A stretch of 64,000 bases of DNA, taken from NCBI GenBank assembly GCA_963920635.1, contig OY987298.1, positions 37,293,787-37,357,786 on the forward strand, given 5' to 3'. Position numbers and translations under genes: made by a program. Origin of the DNA: Pseudeuparius sepicola. Taxonomy: Eukaryota; Arthropoda; Insecta; Coleoptera; Anthribidae. Each line of letters starts with the position of its first letter. Within the stretch, counting starts at the first letter, position 1. The notes below the pieces were generated by a model. That model was not told the origin of the DNA. It ran no database searches and was given only the letters and a program-made list of their open reading frames with translations. Below are positions 47,801 through 61,663 of this stretch, piece after piece.

Positions 47801-50800
47801 TATTTAAACAGTTCAGTTTAACAACTAAAGATACTTTATGTCAATAAGCTTAAAGATGATTACATTTTCAGTCACGTTTTAATGAGATTTTTTTATACAC
47901 TGGTCTTTGGATTTTGGAAAATAGTGTGAAAATTTTGAGAAAAGTGAGATCCTAACTGTAAGGCGATTTTCAACGATATTATGTGACTAAATAGGATGGG
48001 TCTAGTTTTGATAATGGAACGTTCTTTGATTGCTTACACTGTAACTTCTCTGCTAACTCCCGAGGCATGTGATATTTGTGTCTACTTTGTTCTTTGTTTC
48101 CAAGTGGTGAGCTCCTTGTCTCAGAAGACACTCTTCAAGTCCAGGTCAGAGAATCAGTCGGACAACGCACAAACACAGACACAAAATTGTGTTTTTGACG
48201 GAGAGGTATCCATTAGTACTTTTAGTAGAATAAAATGAGCGTAGCGCAGTCGTATGCATGTGTGTGCAAGTGTGGTTCTTAAAAACTGATTGTGATATTA
48301 AAATAAGAGTTATTCTATTAGTCGTCGATAAGCTCAATGTGGTTTCAAGGCGAATTTCAATTTTCTGTCTAAAATGACTTTCTCCGCATTTAATAAATTT
48401 TGCATAATAAGAGTCGAAGAAATTTTATGCTAACAATAATTATCATTCCAGAACATTTACCGAGATTATCTGTCCTGCATTGTTCTACGTGTGTGTTCTT
48501 TAAATCTCTGCAATTGCGCATGGGTCTCTCGCGTTCTTCCCTTTGGCTTACATATTTTATTATTATTTAATAAATGAAAAGTCACCGGCAAGTATTTATG
48601 TATTGTAATGTATTGTTTAAAATTCAAATAACCAAAATCGTTTAATCCTCTCAACCATAACATTATAATTTCTACAGCTTTTTTTGCTTCACGGGGCAGA
48701 AAATATGGCAAATATTTTGAAGATATAATATTAAATAAATATGTATTCGCGTTCTTGAACAACTAAGTACAGTTAAAGTAGTTAGTTAAAGCAGTACATA
48801 TAGTTAAAGTTAAAACCTTACAATTTTTTGCTCGTGCTCTGCAATAGTATATCTACTAAAGTTTCAGTAGCTTGATGCAGGATGTAAACTGTAAAGCATA
48901 CTTAGCTACAACTCATAGGTTGTCAAAATAATGTATTACTTTCAGATCACTAGATGCGTATTAGGTACCTATGTTCGTGAAAATTAGTACATCCGTGAAA
49001 TTACGAGGAAACCGACAAACAAGACCGTTAGTAGAAAAATTCTTATATTTATCATAATACCTTGGAAGTATCATTTTGTTCACACGATTTTCACATTTAC
49101 CGCTATAGGTAAGTAGGTAGCTAGGTACCTTTATGACCTGTTCCGAATGTTTATCTCCACCGATCCATACAAATTGCCTTAATCAGTATCAACGTTACAA
49201 TCGTTGAACCTATATAAACATAAATACCTATCTACTTAATATTTTAGTCGCGCGAAAATTTAGAAAACTTTATACATAGTAAATATTGCTACCTGAATTG
49301 TGTTGCGAATTTTTTGAGGCTTAGAATGTTAAAAAATATCAAATTGAATACTGTTGCAAGGGTGACTTAGGAACATATATAAATGTATTTTTGAACATCA
49401 ATCTTTGCCATCAGCAAATATTATGCTAGGACCCTGGTCATAAAATCTTCTTCCTTCTCTTGTTTCCTGACTTGAGCAGAGGGGCCTCAGAGAATTACCG
49501 ACGTGCAGAAGTCACGCAATTATTAAACTTTGGTAATGGTTTAATTACAAAGGAACATTCCCAACTACTGCAACATGGTGCATGGATGGCATGGAATGGT
49601 AGATAAATATATCATCATCGACCTTGCCCCTAACTAAAAATTATTAAAATTCTTTTAATTTCGAGCAAAAAAGGTATACAACTACAATAACAACCGTTTT
49701 TGAAGTAGAGACCATTTTAGTTGCTTCGGCTTTACCTGGGCTTTACCGAGCAAGCATTCATTATTGTTGTCGTTAAAATCCGAAGATTTTATTGTGAAAG
49801 GGAACAAATGAGAGTGAGACGATTATTTCAATTTAGTATTTACTTAATGGAAATAACATCAATCTATTACCTATACTAAAATCAAGTAACTCGTACGCCT
49901 AGCGTAAATAAAAGCACGTGCTCGAAGTCGTTCCGCGAAATAAGGCGATTGGTCAATAGGCCATAAAATATCAGCGAGTCTGGCAACAGGGATGTACTCG
50001 ATCGCAAATGCGTTTTATGCGGTTTTATCTTGTTGTTTTCAGCTATTTAGACACTGCCACAAATAATTGTATCGACGTTTTGACTCATTTTGATTAAGCA
50101 AATAAATTTTTTCCGAAATATTTTGACGTAAACAATTGTAAAAGTAAAATTAAATAAAGGACGTTCCTCAGTGCGGCTCTGGCGAAATTTTCAACGCACA
50201 CGTTCTTGTTTACATTAGGTGTAAGAGTTATTTGATTTTAGTAGTCACAATAAGTTTTCAAAATTAGGCAAAATTTGAATATTAGATGATTGGAAGTAAA
50301 TGGTCGGCATTATAACTTCCGACAGCTTCCTACGTTGTTTTAAATGACATTAATTTAAGAAATGTTACAATTCATTGAGTAGCATTTTAGAAGACGAAAT
50401 AGTCTAATAATACATAATATGTATCATGTTATTTGTGTCACAAATAGATACTTGACATGTGTGTATTTAATATAGTGTACCACTTAAGACTCAATGTACA
50501 TACAGCACGTGCGTGGTGATTCAACATTTTGATCGGTAGCGAGTAACACGCATAATTTTAAACTTTTGGTCAATAATAATTATAATCTAAAAGTAATTAC
50601 TCACATTTTGAGACAAAAATTATTTAAAAATGTTTATCACAATGGCCGTTATTAGCATTTGCGCAAAAAGCCTAATGACGGCCATTGTGATATATATTTT
50701 TAAATAATGTTTGTCTCAAAATGTGAGTAATTAGGTACTTGATTAAATTTGTATGAACCAAAAGTTTAAAATTATGCGTGTTACTTGCTACAGATAGAAA

Positions 50801-53800
50801 AAAGCCATTTTATGGGTCAAAATGTTGAATCGCCACATACGTGCTGTACCTACTTTGAGTCTTAATCGAATAGATACATACTACTTTGGCAAGTATAGTA
50901 CCTGCCTATCAACCAATCACTGTCCAATAAAATTAATTGGTACCTACCTACTTTTAAGAACATTTCGCGTCAAGCTTTCTGATTTAGTATGACGTCACTT
51001 ACCTTATCATTTTCTATTCGTCAAACCTTTTCAGTTGATACCTATGTCAAGGAGGTTGTAAAAAATTAGGTAGGTAATCCGCCATCTTGGGGCGGCCGCC
51101 CTATTGAATTTCGTATGACGTCACTCACCTTTCATTTGATACCCATGTCGAAGAAATATGTGAAGAAACAGGTAATATCAATATCCGCCATCTTGGAGTG
51201 GCGGCCATTTAAAAAAAATCACAATACTGAGTCTACTAGATTGCATTGTCACCAGAATAAAAAGTGTGTGCAAAATTTCAGCTCAATCGGTTGGGCGGAA
51301 GTGGTTTAAAATCCAGATGCAAGATTTCAATATAAAAGCTTGCAAAAAAAAACACATTCTTTCGACGTGAATACGGGGTGATTCAGTTTTTTTCTAGGAC
51401 ACTGCACTTCAAGCGCCTCGTTCTAAAGATAAAATATAGAATACAGGGTGTTTAGATTCCCAAAAATTTTTTTTTGATGGTTGACGACAGGTTTGAATGT
51501 TTTGGTAAATACAAACGGGGTGGTTGATAACCCGAAAGTCAAACATGTGAATTCATAAGGCTGGCCCTTGTACTCAAACTTTAAATATTTTAATATAAAG
51601 TCACCTTATTTTATATAAATAATATTTGTATTATCTCAACACCAAAACAATCTTTATAATTCCTATTATGTTCATATATATTTCCTTTTCTTATAGAATA
51701 ATAATTATTGACAACAAATGCAACAATTATATAACAAGAACTGTCCAATTATATGTTTACGAATTGTAATCCTAAAGCTGAAAATACCACGACTGCGCAG
51801 CAGGAGTGGTATTTTCTTAGCATTGGGATTATAATGAGTGATAAATTAAGGAGTTGTATTTAAAAAGAGAATTTAACAACTGCAAATAGTTAGTTTGACA
51901 GCTAGCTGTCATTTAGATTCAACTTTCGGTTATGAATATATGTTATTTGTGTTAATAGATATTTAAAGATCAATGTGTTAACTGAAAACATATATTCTAG
52001 TCCTATATTAAATTTGGTAATGTTAAGAAGTTATCGGGTTATCATTTTTAGCTGCCACAATATTGGTTTAGCGTAACTAGGACGTAACTAAGAGAGTAGG
52101 ATTTCAGCGAAAATTTCATGTCGACAAGGTACAACCAATAAAACACAAGCATTTCTTAACGTTGCCATGGCAACTTGTGTATTTTTTCAGAAATCACCCT
52201 CCCATAAGCACCTAGCTGTAAGATTAATAAGTGGAAATCTCCCTCCTATACAACAATAACACCAGTCACCATATGTCACCAATTTAATTGTATTTTCAAA
52301 TAGTTTTGACATGAAATTTTCGTACCGAATCTCCCGCGAGCATGAATTAAAATTCCGGAAATTTTTTCTTGGTTGCGAATTTTTTAAGAAAACTTTCCAA
52401 AAATTCGCACCTGGAAAAAAATTTTCGGAAATAATTCATGCTCTAGGGAGATTATAAGTGAAAATACTAGCGGTATTATCGTATGTAATATCACAAGGGC
52501 CGGAAATTTTATCGATAATTTTTTCGAAAGCGCTATTTTGCCTAGAAAGATCACGAGTATAAATTATTGGTCTTTTATTTTCTCATAAAATCCCGAGAGC
52601 GAAGCTCGACAGTAATAAACATATCAATCTATTAGATTCCCAAAAATCACAATGAATATTCGCCCACTCAGATTCATCAGAAATTTGCCACTTGGCTATG
52701 ATGAGTGAAACTCGGTGAAGGTGAGGCCATTAGTCCAACAATAATATTACTACAAAACACTTACCTAAACTGTTTCCGTTATAAAAAAACGTGTAGGTGA
52801 AAGGATCGTTTTGCCAATAGTTGTTATCTGAATTTGATCTAGTTTCGCAGAATATAAATAAAAAGTAGGCGTATACGTTGAATACGTATGGGCAGACCGT
52901 AAACATATATGGTATGTTCAACTACGATACAATAATTATTATTGTTGACATTACCTACGTGGAAAAATGTTCGTTTCAATTGCCAGTATTTTTTTAAAAT
53001 TCATAAATCGAAATTCGCTACCTTCATTCATTTCTATCTTTTTGGTTTTGCTTGATTTCTAGAACATTCTTTTTTTTTTACCATTCCGCAGAAAAAAGTA
53101 ATAATTGCAACAGCAACATTTTGTAATTTTCGTTATTCACATTACTAAATAATTATTTCTACGCATTTCAAGTGGTTTTATACGAAGTTGTGGAAAGAGA
53201 GGCCACCCTCATAATTTTTATCCAATTCCGACTTTTATCTCGGAATTTCGTTGAATGCAGCTCTGGAACAATTTTTCAAAAAAACATCATGGCCTGTATG
53301 GCTATTAATTATAGTAAACAGACTTCTGCTGCCGATTGGTGGGATTGATGGAAAACTTCCACTGGCAGAATGTGATGAATCTCAGATTCTTCCGGATGGA
53401 GACTGTCTCAGTGTGATCGTCGCGCTCTGAGGATGTCCCGTGCAATCGAGGACGAAAGCTTCGAACGAGAAGTTTCGCTGACGCAGTATCCATCTGGAAG
53501 AAACTCGCAGATTCATGTAATGTTATTCTTGAATAAAACATGGAAATAATGCCACTTTTACTGGTTCAAAATACAGATCCATATTAAAAAACTAAGTAAA
53601 TTAATTTATTCCACTTCTTTTTAAAAAGCCTTGTCCCGTTAGTTAATGTCCACACAGGCCATAATGAATTTTTGAAAAATTTTCTGGGTGGAATTTAACG
53701 GTTTTTTAAATTTTGCCGTCGGAATGACGAAAACCTTTTACACGTGATATACCTCGTTTGGAATGGGGACACCTCTGTAAAATTTTTATTTTTCATCCAA

Positions 53801-56800
53801 TTTAAGCCTTTTTTTCTAAAGATAGGTCGCAAGAAACGTTTTTACTTCAGTGCAAAATTTCAGGTCTTAATCTCAATTTTCAAGTAAAATTGGGCCAAAA
53901 CCCAAACATAAAAAAAGTTCTTTCTAGCGCGACATAATTCCATACCCTCCTAAGAGTTAGTACTAAAAAGTTACACCACCACCACCGTCGGGTTTCGGGG
54001 GGAGGGGGTGAAAAGGGCAGGAAATTCTTATTTTTCACAGTTTTGCGTGAATATCTAGTAAACTATGAGGTTTAGCGCAAACGTCATCCTATACGCAAAT
54101 GATATACATTAAATTACGAACAAGAATTATTGTTATATACAGAATTATGGTAAAGTGAACGGTTTCCATGATATGGAGGGGTAAAGATTTCTTTGTTTTT
54201 ATTTCACGTAGTTTTTGTTGAAAAAACTTAAAATGATTACAGTATAAATTAGTAACTGAATAATGTATGTAAAATATATATAGATATTTCTATGCATATA
54301 TAGATACATATTACACCCATAGATTGTTATTTTTTGTCACAACATAACCTCATAAGTATATGAATGTAAATATGTCCAATACAAGTTAGTAGCCTTAGTT
54401 AATTTGTACTCACTATTTGCCCTCATTCATTATAGCGTTCTGATTTCCATTCGTTCTTTTATGTCAAATCATTCCCATATCTAATTTGTCCTTAGCTTGT
54501 AAAAATGAGAAAGTCATGAATAGGAAGCTCATGTGAAAAACAAGAAAATATATTAAACAATCTATATTGAAAAAATGGGAGGGAAATCAAAATGATACAA
54601 AAGGTTATAAGTTTTAGTTGAATCATTCATTGCGTTATCAGTCAGCACCAAATAGTTCACTCGGGCTGGTGAGAGGAAACAAATCTTCGTGTTCTTCGTC
54701 CACTTGAGAATCATCATTTAAATCGTCGTCGATGATTACAGTATCTCTATTGAGACATTCAAGTCCTAAGCAATTGCTGCACATACTTGAACAATGTATA
54801 TCATTTGCGTATAGGATGACGTTTGCGCTAAACCTCATAGTTTACTATATATTCACGCAAAACTGTGAAAAATAAGAATTTCCTGCCCTTTTCACCCCCT
54901 CCCCCCGAAACCCGACGCTGGTGGTAGTGTAACTTTCTCGTACTAACTCTTAAGAGGGTATGGAACTATTTCGCGCTAAAAAGGACTTTTTTTGGATGTT
55001 TGGGTTTGGCCTAATTTTGTGTTAGTTTTACTGAGCTGTGTAATTTTTTTCTAGTAAAAAAAGATGAAAATCATTTAGCGATTTTTTTATTGAAAATTTG
55101 ATACCACAACGTTAACAAGTACTCCCCAAAACCCCCATATAATAAATTTGAATAAAAAATATACAGGGAGTTCTATTCTGCAGGTTGTTAAAGTTGAGCA
55201 AAATGGGAATTTCAATGGCATCTATGGCAAGTCAAGGATGCCATGGAATCCCCTCAAAATAATTGAATGGTCAACAGGACGGCTCAATGTGTTGGTGTGC
55301 AAAGATCCAATAAAAAAATATACAAGGTATTTTTCTCTGGGCCATTTCTTAAAAATCAATATTTTTGAATGGAGACACCTCTGTAAAATTGTTATTTTTG
55401 CTCCGATTTTGATGAACATTTTTTTTAGATTGTAGGTATCAAAAAACTGTGTTCTGTGACAAGTCGATAGATTTCTACTCCAAAAATCAAGGCCTACTTT
55501 AACCATTTTTTAGGCAAAATTTCGAGAATTTGTTGGTCAAAGTAGGCCTTGATTTTTGTAGTAGAAATCTATCGACTTGTCACGGAACACAGTTTTTTGA
55601 GACTTACAATTTAAAAAAAATTTCATCAAAATCGGAGCAAAATAACAATTTTACAGACGTGTCTCCATTCAAAAATATTGATTTTTTTTTGGAAATGGCC
55701 CAGAGAAAAATACCTTGTAGATTTTTGTATTGGATCTTTGCACACCAACACGTCCTGTTGACCATTCATATATTTTGAGGGAATTTCATGGCACCCTTGA
55801 CTTGCCAGATGCCTTTGAAATTACCATTTTGCTCAAATTTGGCACCTTGCAGAATGGAACTCCCTGTATATTTTTTATTCATATTCAAATTTAGTAAATT
55901 GTATATGGGGGTTCTTGGGTGTCCTGATTAACGCTGTGGTGTCAGATTTTAAATAAAAAATCGCTAAATGATTTTCGTCTTTTTTATACTAGAAAAAAAA
56001 TCGTAGTAGGCCTTGAAAATTGAGATTAAGACTTGAAGCTTCGCGCCAAAATAGAGCTTTTTGTGACCTACCCTTAGAAAAAAAAACCGGCTAATTTCGG
56101 ATAAAAAATAAAAATTTGCATTGACAATGTGCAATTTGTTTTACGGTATTTTTAGAAATAACGGCAGAAATAAATTCGATATTATAACAAAATTCAGTAT
56201 TTTTCGAATATCTCAGCAACCTATGAATGTTTTTGGACCTTCTCAACGGCATACTGTTAGGCACCCAAAGGCGCAACTTTGTCCTAATTTGACTGACCTC
56301 GTATCTCTTACGGTTTCCGAGATCCCATGGTTAAGCTCGAAAAACCGGCACTCTGTATATTACTTTTCAATTATCAACTTAAACTTCAAAAGTCGGAATT
56401 CTGAGATAAAAGTCGCAATTCCGAGGTAAAAGTCGGAATTGGAAAAAAATTATGAGGGTGGCCTCTTTGCGCCTTCGTAGTTTTAGGTTGAATTTTCGTA
56501 GATAAAATAATAACAAGTGGCGGAAATATCTATTATCAAAAAATGTTTCGAAAGCGCTGTTTTGCCTAGAAATATCAACGACGAGTATAAATAAATTGGT
56601 ATATTTTTTGAAAAAATCCCGAGAGCACCTGAATATAAAAACCAATTTGTACGAGCGATATTCCTTTAGGGAAAAATGGGGCTTGAGAATAAATTTATTA
56701 AAAAAAATTCCGGCACGTGTGGTTTTTGTTAAATAAATAAATAATATTCTCAACAAAAATAATACGAATGAATACAATTTTTTATTATTAATATCTTGTA

Positions 56801-59800
56801 GGTATCTCCAAAACGATTCATTTTGAACGAGTTTACAGTCGCGATATTTTCACCTTTTAACACTGGTTATTTTAAGACTGTCATAACAGAAGTTTAATAT
56901 AAAACAGTTTAGCAATGTATAAGTTATTATATATATTTATATACAATGTCTGGCATAATTTTCAGCTGCATAATTTAGAACAGTGCAAAATAGACCAATT
57001 TTGGCAAGTCGGTGTGTGTATTGTGTATTGAGCAGATCAGCGGTTGACAGGCAAATAAATGTTAAATGACCAAGATAATTGATCGCTAGTAAGTGCATAA
57101 TGATTGGTTTCTTTAAGAAAGGAGCCACCTTATTTCATACAAGCAGTATGAGGGAAATAATCGATTAAAGCAACTTGAAAAATTATTATTTGTATATCTG
57201 GGAAACTGCAATACGACAGATTCTGTAGGTAAAATCGAGACATTGGTTTTAAAAAATACGTACTCAAATTATTAATGATAATTTCATGTTTTTTTTTTTA
57301 TCAATATTACCAGAACTCCACTGGAAAATATAAGATTCAAGAATACTGTTGATTAATATTCAGTAGATATAGCATTTTTTAAACTTGGTATAATATAATT
57401 CATTGAATATCTATCTATATCATAATATAAAAGTGTGCCAATCTTTTGCAAAGTATAACAATGTTCAAAACCTACTTGTTTTAATATTCAGCAAATATCT
57501 ATCTACGGCTGGTCAAGTTCAGTATTATTATCTATTTTTAGAGTTGCTGATTTTAGCATAGTTAATATGATTCATTACAGGCTATGTTTTAATAAAATTT
57601 AATACAAAGGTGCAGATTATTATTGTTATGTAAAGTAAAGAATGAAAGAATTCCCGGTATCCTGAAGTTAGTACCTCTAAAATAGATGGTATCTAGATAG
57701 TAGGTATCTATAAAACTAGTATTTTCAAATTAATTCTCAGTTCAGTTTTCAAGTTTTTAAATAGATAATTAAAAAATGACTATCGATATTGCTCTAGACT
57801 AGGAACTAAAAGACGACATTTCTGCTCATTCCAGGGTGCAAAAATATGGATTCCGCATTCGGACAAAGTGTGGGAGGGTGCTGAACTGCTGGAAGACTAT
57901 GCTCTAGACAAGAAAACATTGAAGGTGGTCACAGAAGAAAACGAGCAGAAGACAATACAGGTCAAGTCGGAAATTGAACTTCCGCATCTGCGAAATCCGT
58001 CAATTCTCATTGGCGAAAATGATCTCACCTCCCTCTCGTACCTACACGAGCCGGCTGTGCTTTACAATCTCCAAGTGAGTAATTACTTATTATTCTTTTA
58101 CTCAATGTTATACCGTACTTTCACCGTTTTAGTAGACATAAGGGAATAGGCCGCGCGTCGCCGTTCGTCCAGCTAGGTTTGTCAGTCGTTGGCGGGGGGA
58201 GTAGACAGTAGTCCCGCACCGCTTATCAGTCGAGTTTTGCGAGCAAAAAACACGCCCCGCCCCCCGCCAACGACTGACGAACCTAGCCGAATACACAGCG
58301 TCGCGCCGCCCAGCCATGGCTATGTCTACTATAAAACGGTGAAAGTACGGTATAGAAAGTACACTGACGATTGCATTCGGAAAGGGATTTTTTATTATCA
58401 AATTTTTCGAAAAATCATTCTCGATAAAAAAAATTGCTTGTAAAAATAATCAGATTACCTACAGGAAAAAATAAATTGCGTAAACATACAGAGTGGTTAA
58501 AAAATAAAAAGAAATGTGAAAGCAACCAACAGCATAAAGTACCCCGAAAGTTAGTTTTTATTTAAAAGGTTCTAAGAAAAATTTTTCGATATTCGACACT
58601 CACATAAAATGCTGCTGGTAAACAAGAAACTTGAATATTTGGATTTTTTTTTTCAATTCTTATTTTATAACTACCGGAGTGAAGACGAAAAATAAATGTA
58701 ATTACATTTGAATAGCTAATTGGTACTAATTAATTAATTATTATTCTATTTATTTTTCGTCTTCGCTTAGTTATAAATTGTTATAAAATACAAATTGAAA
58801 AAATGACCAACTACTCAAGTTCCCTGTTTACCAGCCTCGGTAAATATCTTATGCCAGTGTTAAAAAGCGAACTTTTTTTTTTCGTGACTTCTTAACTAAA
58901 ATTAAACTTTAGCGGTACTTTATGGGTGCTTTTCACATTTTATATTTTTTGGCCACACTGTATGTTTTAAGCAATAGGTTTTTCATATTTTTAAATTATT
59001 TTACCACCTTGTATGTTTTAGGCAATATGCTTTCCCTGCAATATAATTATTTTTGCAAGCAAAACTTTTAATCACGAACGACTTTTTTCAAAAAAGTAAT
59101 AAGTAGTCCAAGAAAATTGTCATTTTTTATAGAGGTAGAAAAAAATTCTTATCAGGTAGATATTTTCAGGGTTGGTTGCGGGTAGCGTCTTGAGTATAAC
59201 CAAAGTCTAGAGAATAGTATAACCCCAAAAAATCACCATCGAAGTTGTGTTACGAACTCCGCAATAGGGGTGGTTTTGCAAACATTTTTTTGCAATATTT
59301 TTCTTATGTGTACATTATTATATTCTCTACAACTTTCCCTTCTGAAGTTTTTTTAACTTCAATACTTCACGAGATATAGGTGAAAGATCGCCACTAGCTA
59401 AAGTGCTTTATAAGGGTGAAAAAAAATTTTCTTTAAAACAAGCTGATTTTTTCAGGGTTAACTGGGGGTGCACTCCTAAGTACCCCCAGAATGTAATAAT
59501 GTACACATAAGAAAAAAAATTGCAAAAAAATGTTTGCAAAACTACCCCTATTGCGGGGTTCGTAACACGACTTCGATGGTGATTTTTCGGGGTTATACTC
59601 AGGACGCTACCCACAACCAACCCTGAAAATATCTACCTGATAAGAATTTTTTTTTCCATGTATAATTTTCTTGGACTATAAGTATTAACAAAATGTCCTC
59701 CCTCCGAAGATCAATCTGTAAGTTTAGGTAATTATCTGATTGATAGAGGTGTTTTAGAGATAGGACCACTGACCACTGTGTATTTCTTTTACAACGAAGC

Positions 59801-61596
59801 TGATTTTTATATTATGCCATCCGTAATCTTGCTGCTCCCTTGCTTCTCTGAGTTAAACTAAGTACAAATCACAATCTTTGGTGTTTTTTTCTATTAAATT
59901 CAAGTAATGGGTAGGCGGTTAGAAGGCTTCTTGTCGATAAATCAATTAAAAAGACAAAACTTAAAAGGGAAATTTCAAGGAAAATGTTGTTTATTTCTGT
60001 GTCTCGTAAAATAATAGAAAATATAAAATACCTAAATAAAAAACATAAAAAATGTTTAGAATTTTTTTTGGGAGTACATTTTTGCATATGAAACGAGTAA
60101 AATATTAGGTACCTACATGTTTGTTAATAAAATCTTTAAAAACACTTCATAGATAAATTCTATATTATCTTTTTTCCTAAAGTTTCATTCTTAAAGTCAT
60201 AAAATAAAGACATTACTTATTTTTTCTTGAAATCGGCATTAAAATGTCCCAAAATCGTCATTAAAAGCACAGAAATCGTACAATAATGTAGCCCATTATT
60301 GTACTATTTTTTCAATAAGTAGGCCTTGGTGAGATGTAAACATCAAACGTCAGACGCGGAGAAATCGCCCGTCAAAAGTGACCAAATATTCAAAACCAGG
60401 CCGATAAAGGCTCATTTAACTTTTCGTACACATTGCGGAATTGTTTCCTATAGAAGCGCAATCCTTCAGTATACATATTTTAGTAAATTCGAATATCAAT
60501 AGATTTGTTGTGTAGGCTGCACAAGAAGCAGCAGTTTGGTTTTTCTGTTCGAAGGTGCCGTACGTCATTCTACTTGTCCTAGGTAGAGCGATCGGTAAAG
60601 TCAAGCAACGCCGCGCGTAGTCGGTTCGTGGATGGGTGATCCTTTATTATTATTTTCTAGCCTAATAAAACATTTTTTTTTCCGATTTCAAGAAAAATAT
60701 AATATGTACCTCGGCACTGAAGTTCTTTTTATGACTCATGTGGTTTATTTGCCTCGGCCAGAGGCCTCAGCAACTAAACTCCACATGAGTCATAAAAAGT
60801 TGAACTTCAGTGCCTTGGTACATAAATAACTATTTGCTTAAACTATACAAAAAAATTATGTCGTTTTATTCCATGAAAGCAAAAAGACAATGTTTTAGTT
60901 CATTGAACACCATTAATGAGTAAATTGCTGGTACCTACCTGGAGTCTTTTAATGTAAGTGAACGGTTCCGATATTAATAGGAACTGTTTACTTAATAAGA
61001 CGAGGGTTTGTGGGTAACTGCAATAAGGATATGATTTTTACACTATTTATCCACGTATTATGCACTATTTGTCCACGTTTGCAAAATTTCAAAAGCCTAG
61101 GCTTACTTTGATTTTTCTGCCAAAAAACTTATACAGGGTGTCCGGTAAATATGGGGCAATCTCACAGGAGCAGGTAGGGGACGTCAAAATATTACGATTG
61201 AGTTTAGCAACTACAGGTCAGATCTCAATAGTTACTGACATACAGGGCGTTGTAACTCTTTTTTTCAAATTGAATTATGGCAATATCTCCCAAAATAATC
61301 AAGCTGCTGAACTGAAATTTGACACTGCTATGTTTTTGGCTATGGAGAATAAGCTGAAAATGTCAATTTCACCATATCTCACAGAGGGAGCCACTTACCC
61401 TGTTTTTGGATCGTGCTTTTTCTCGTTACATTTTTAAGGTTATCTTTTTGGTTCTGTGGGTCCATCATTTTAGTGCATCTTTTCATTCTTCAAGAAAAAG
61501 GTAGGTACTCCTGTTTCATAACGATCAAATCAAGCGTATGCGTTAAAATTGCCAAAACGTGCCCCAAAACACCATTGCTGTACCATTTAAAGTATA

Positions 61597-61663
<67 letters not shown>

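Larger units (their letters stand above)
53196..56466. mobile_element. Large nested fold-back complex
   Basis: The outer inverted pair is 53196-53262 / 56384-56466 (GAGGCCACCCTCATAATTTT, TTCCGACTTTTATCTCGG). A further matching pair lies near 53800-53885 / 55995-56065 (TCTTAATCTCAATTTTCAAG). Inside are the inverted pair 53935-54112 / 54797-54972 and a complete element at 55164-55866. No coding sequence recognised. Confidence 0.65.

Noticed and set aside
56121..56777. Frames of 102 and 132 residues in the 56-kb region
   Set aside because: Low-complexity, Phe/Leu/Lys-rich translations of AT-rich repeat DNA with no motif.
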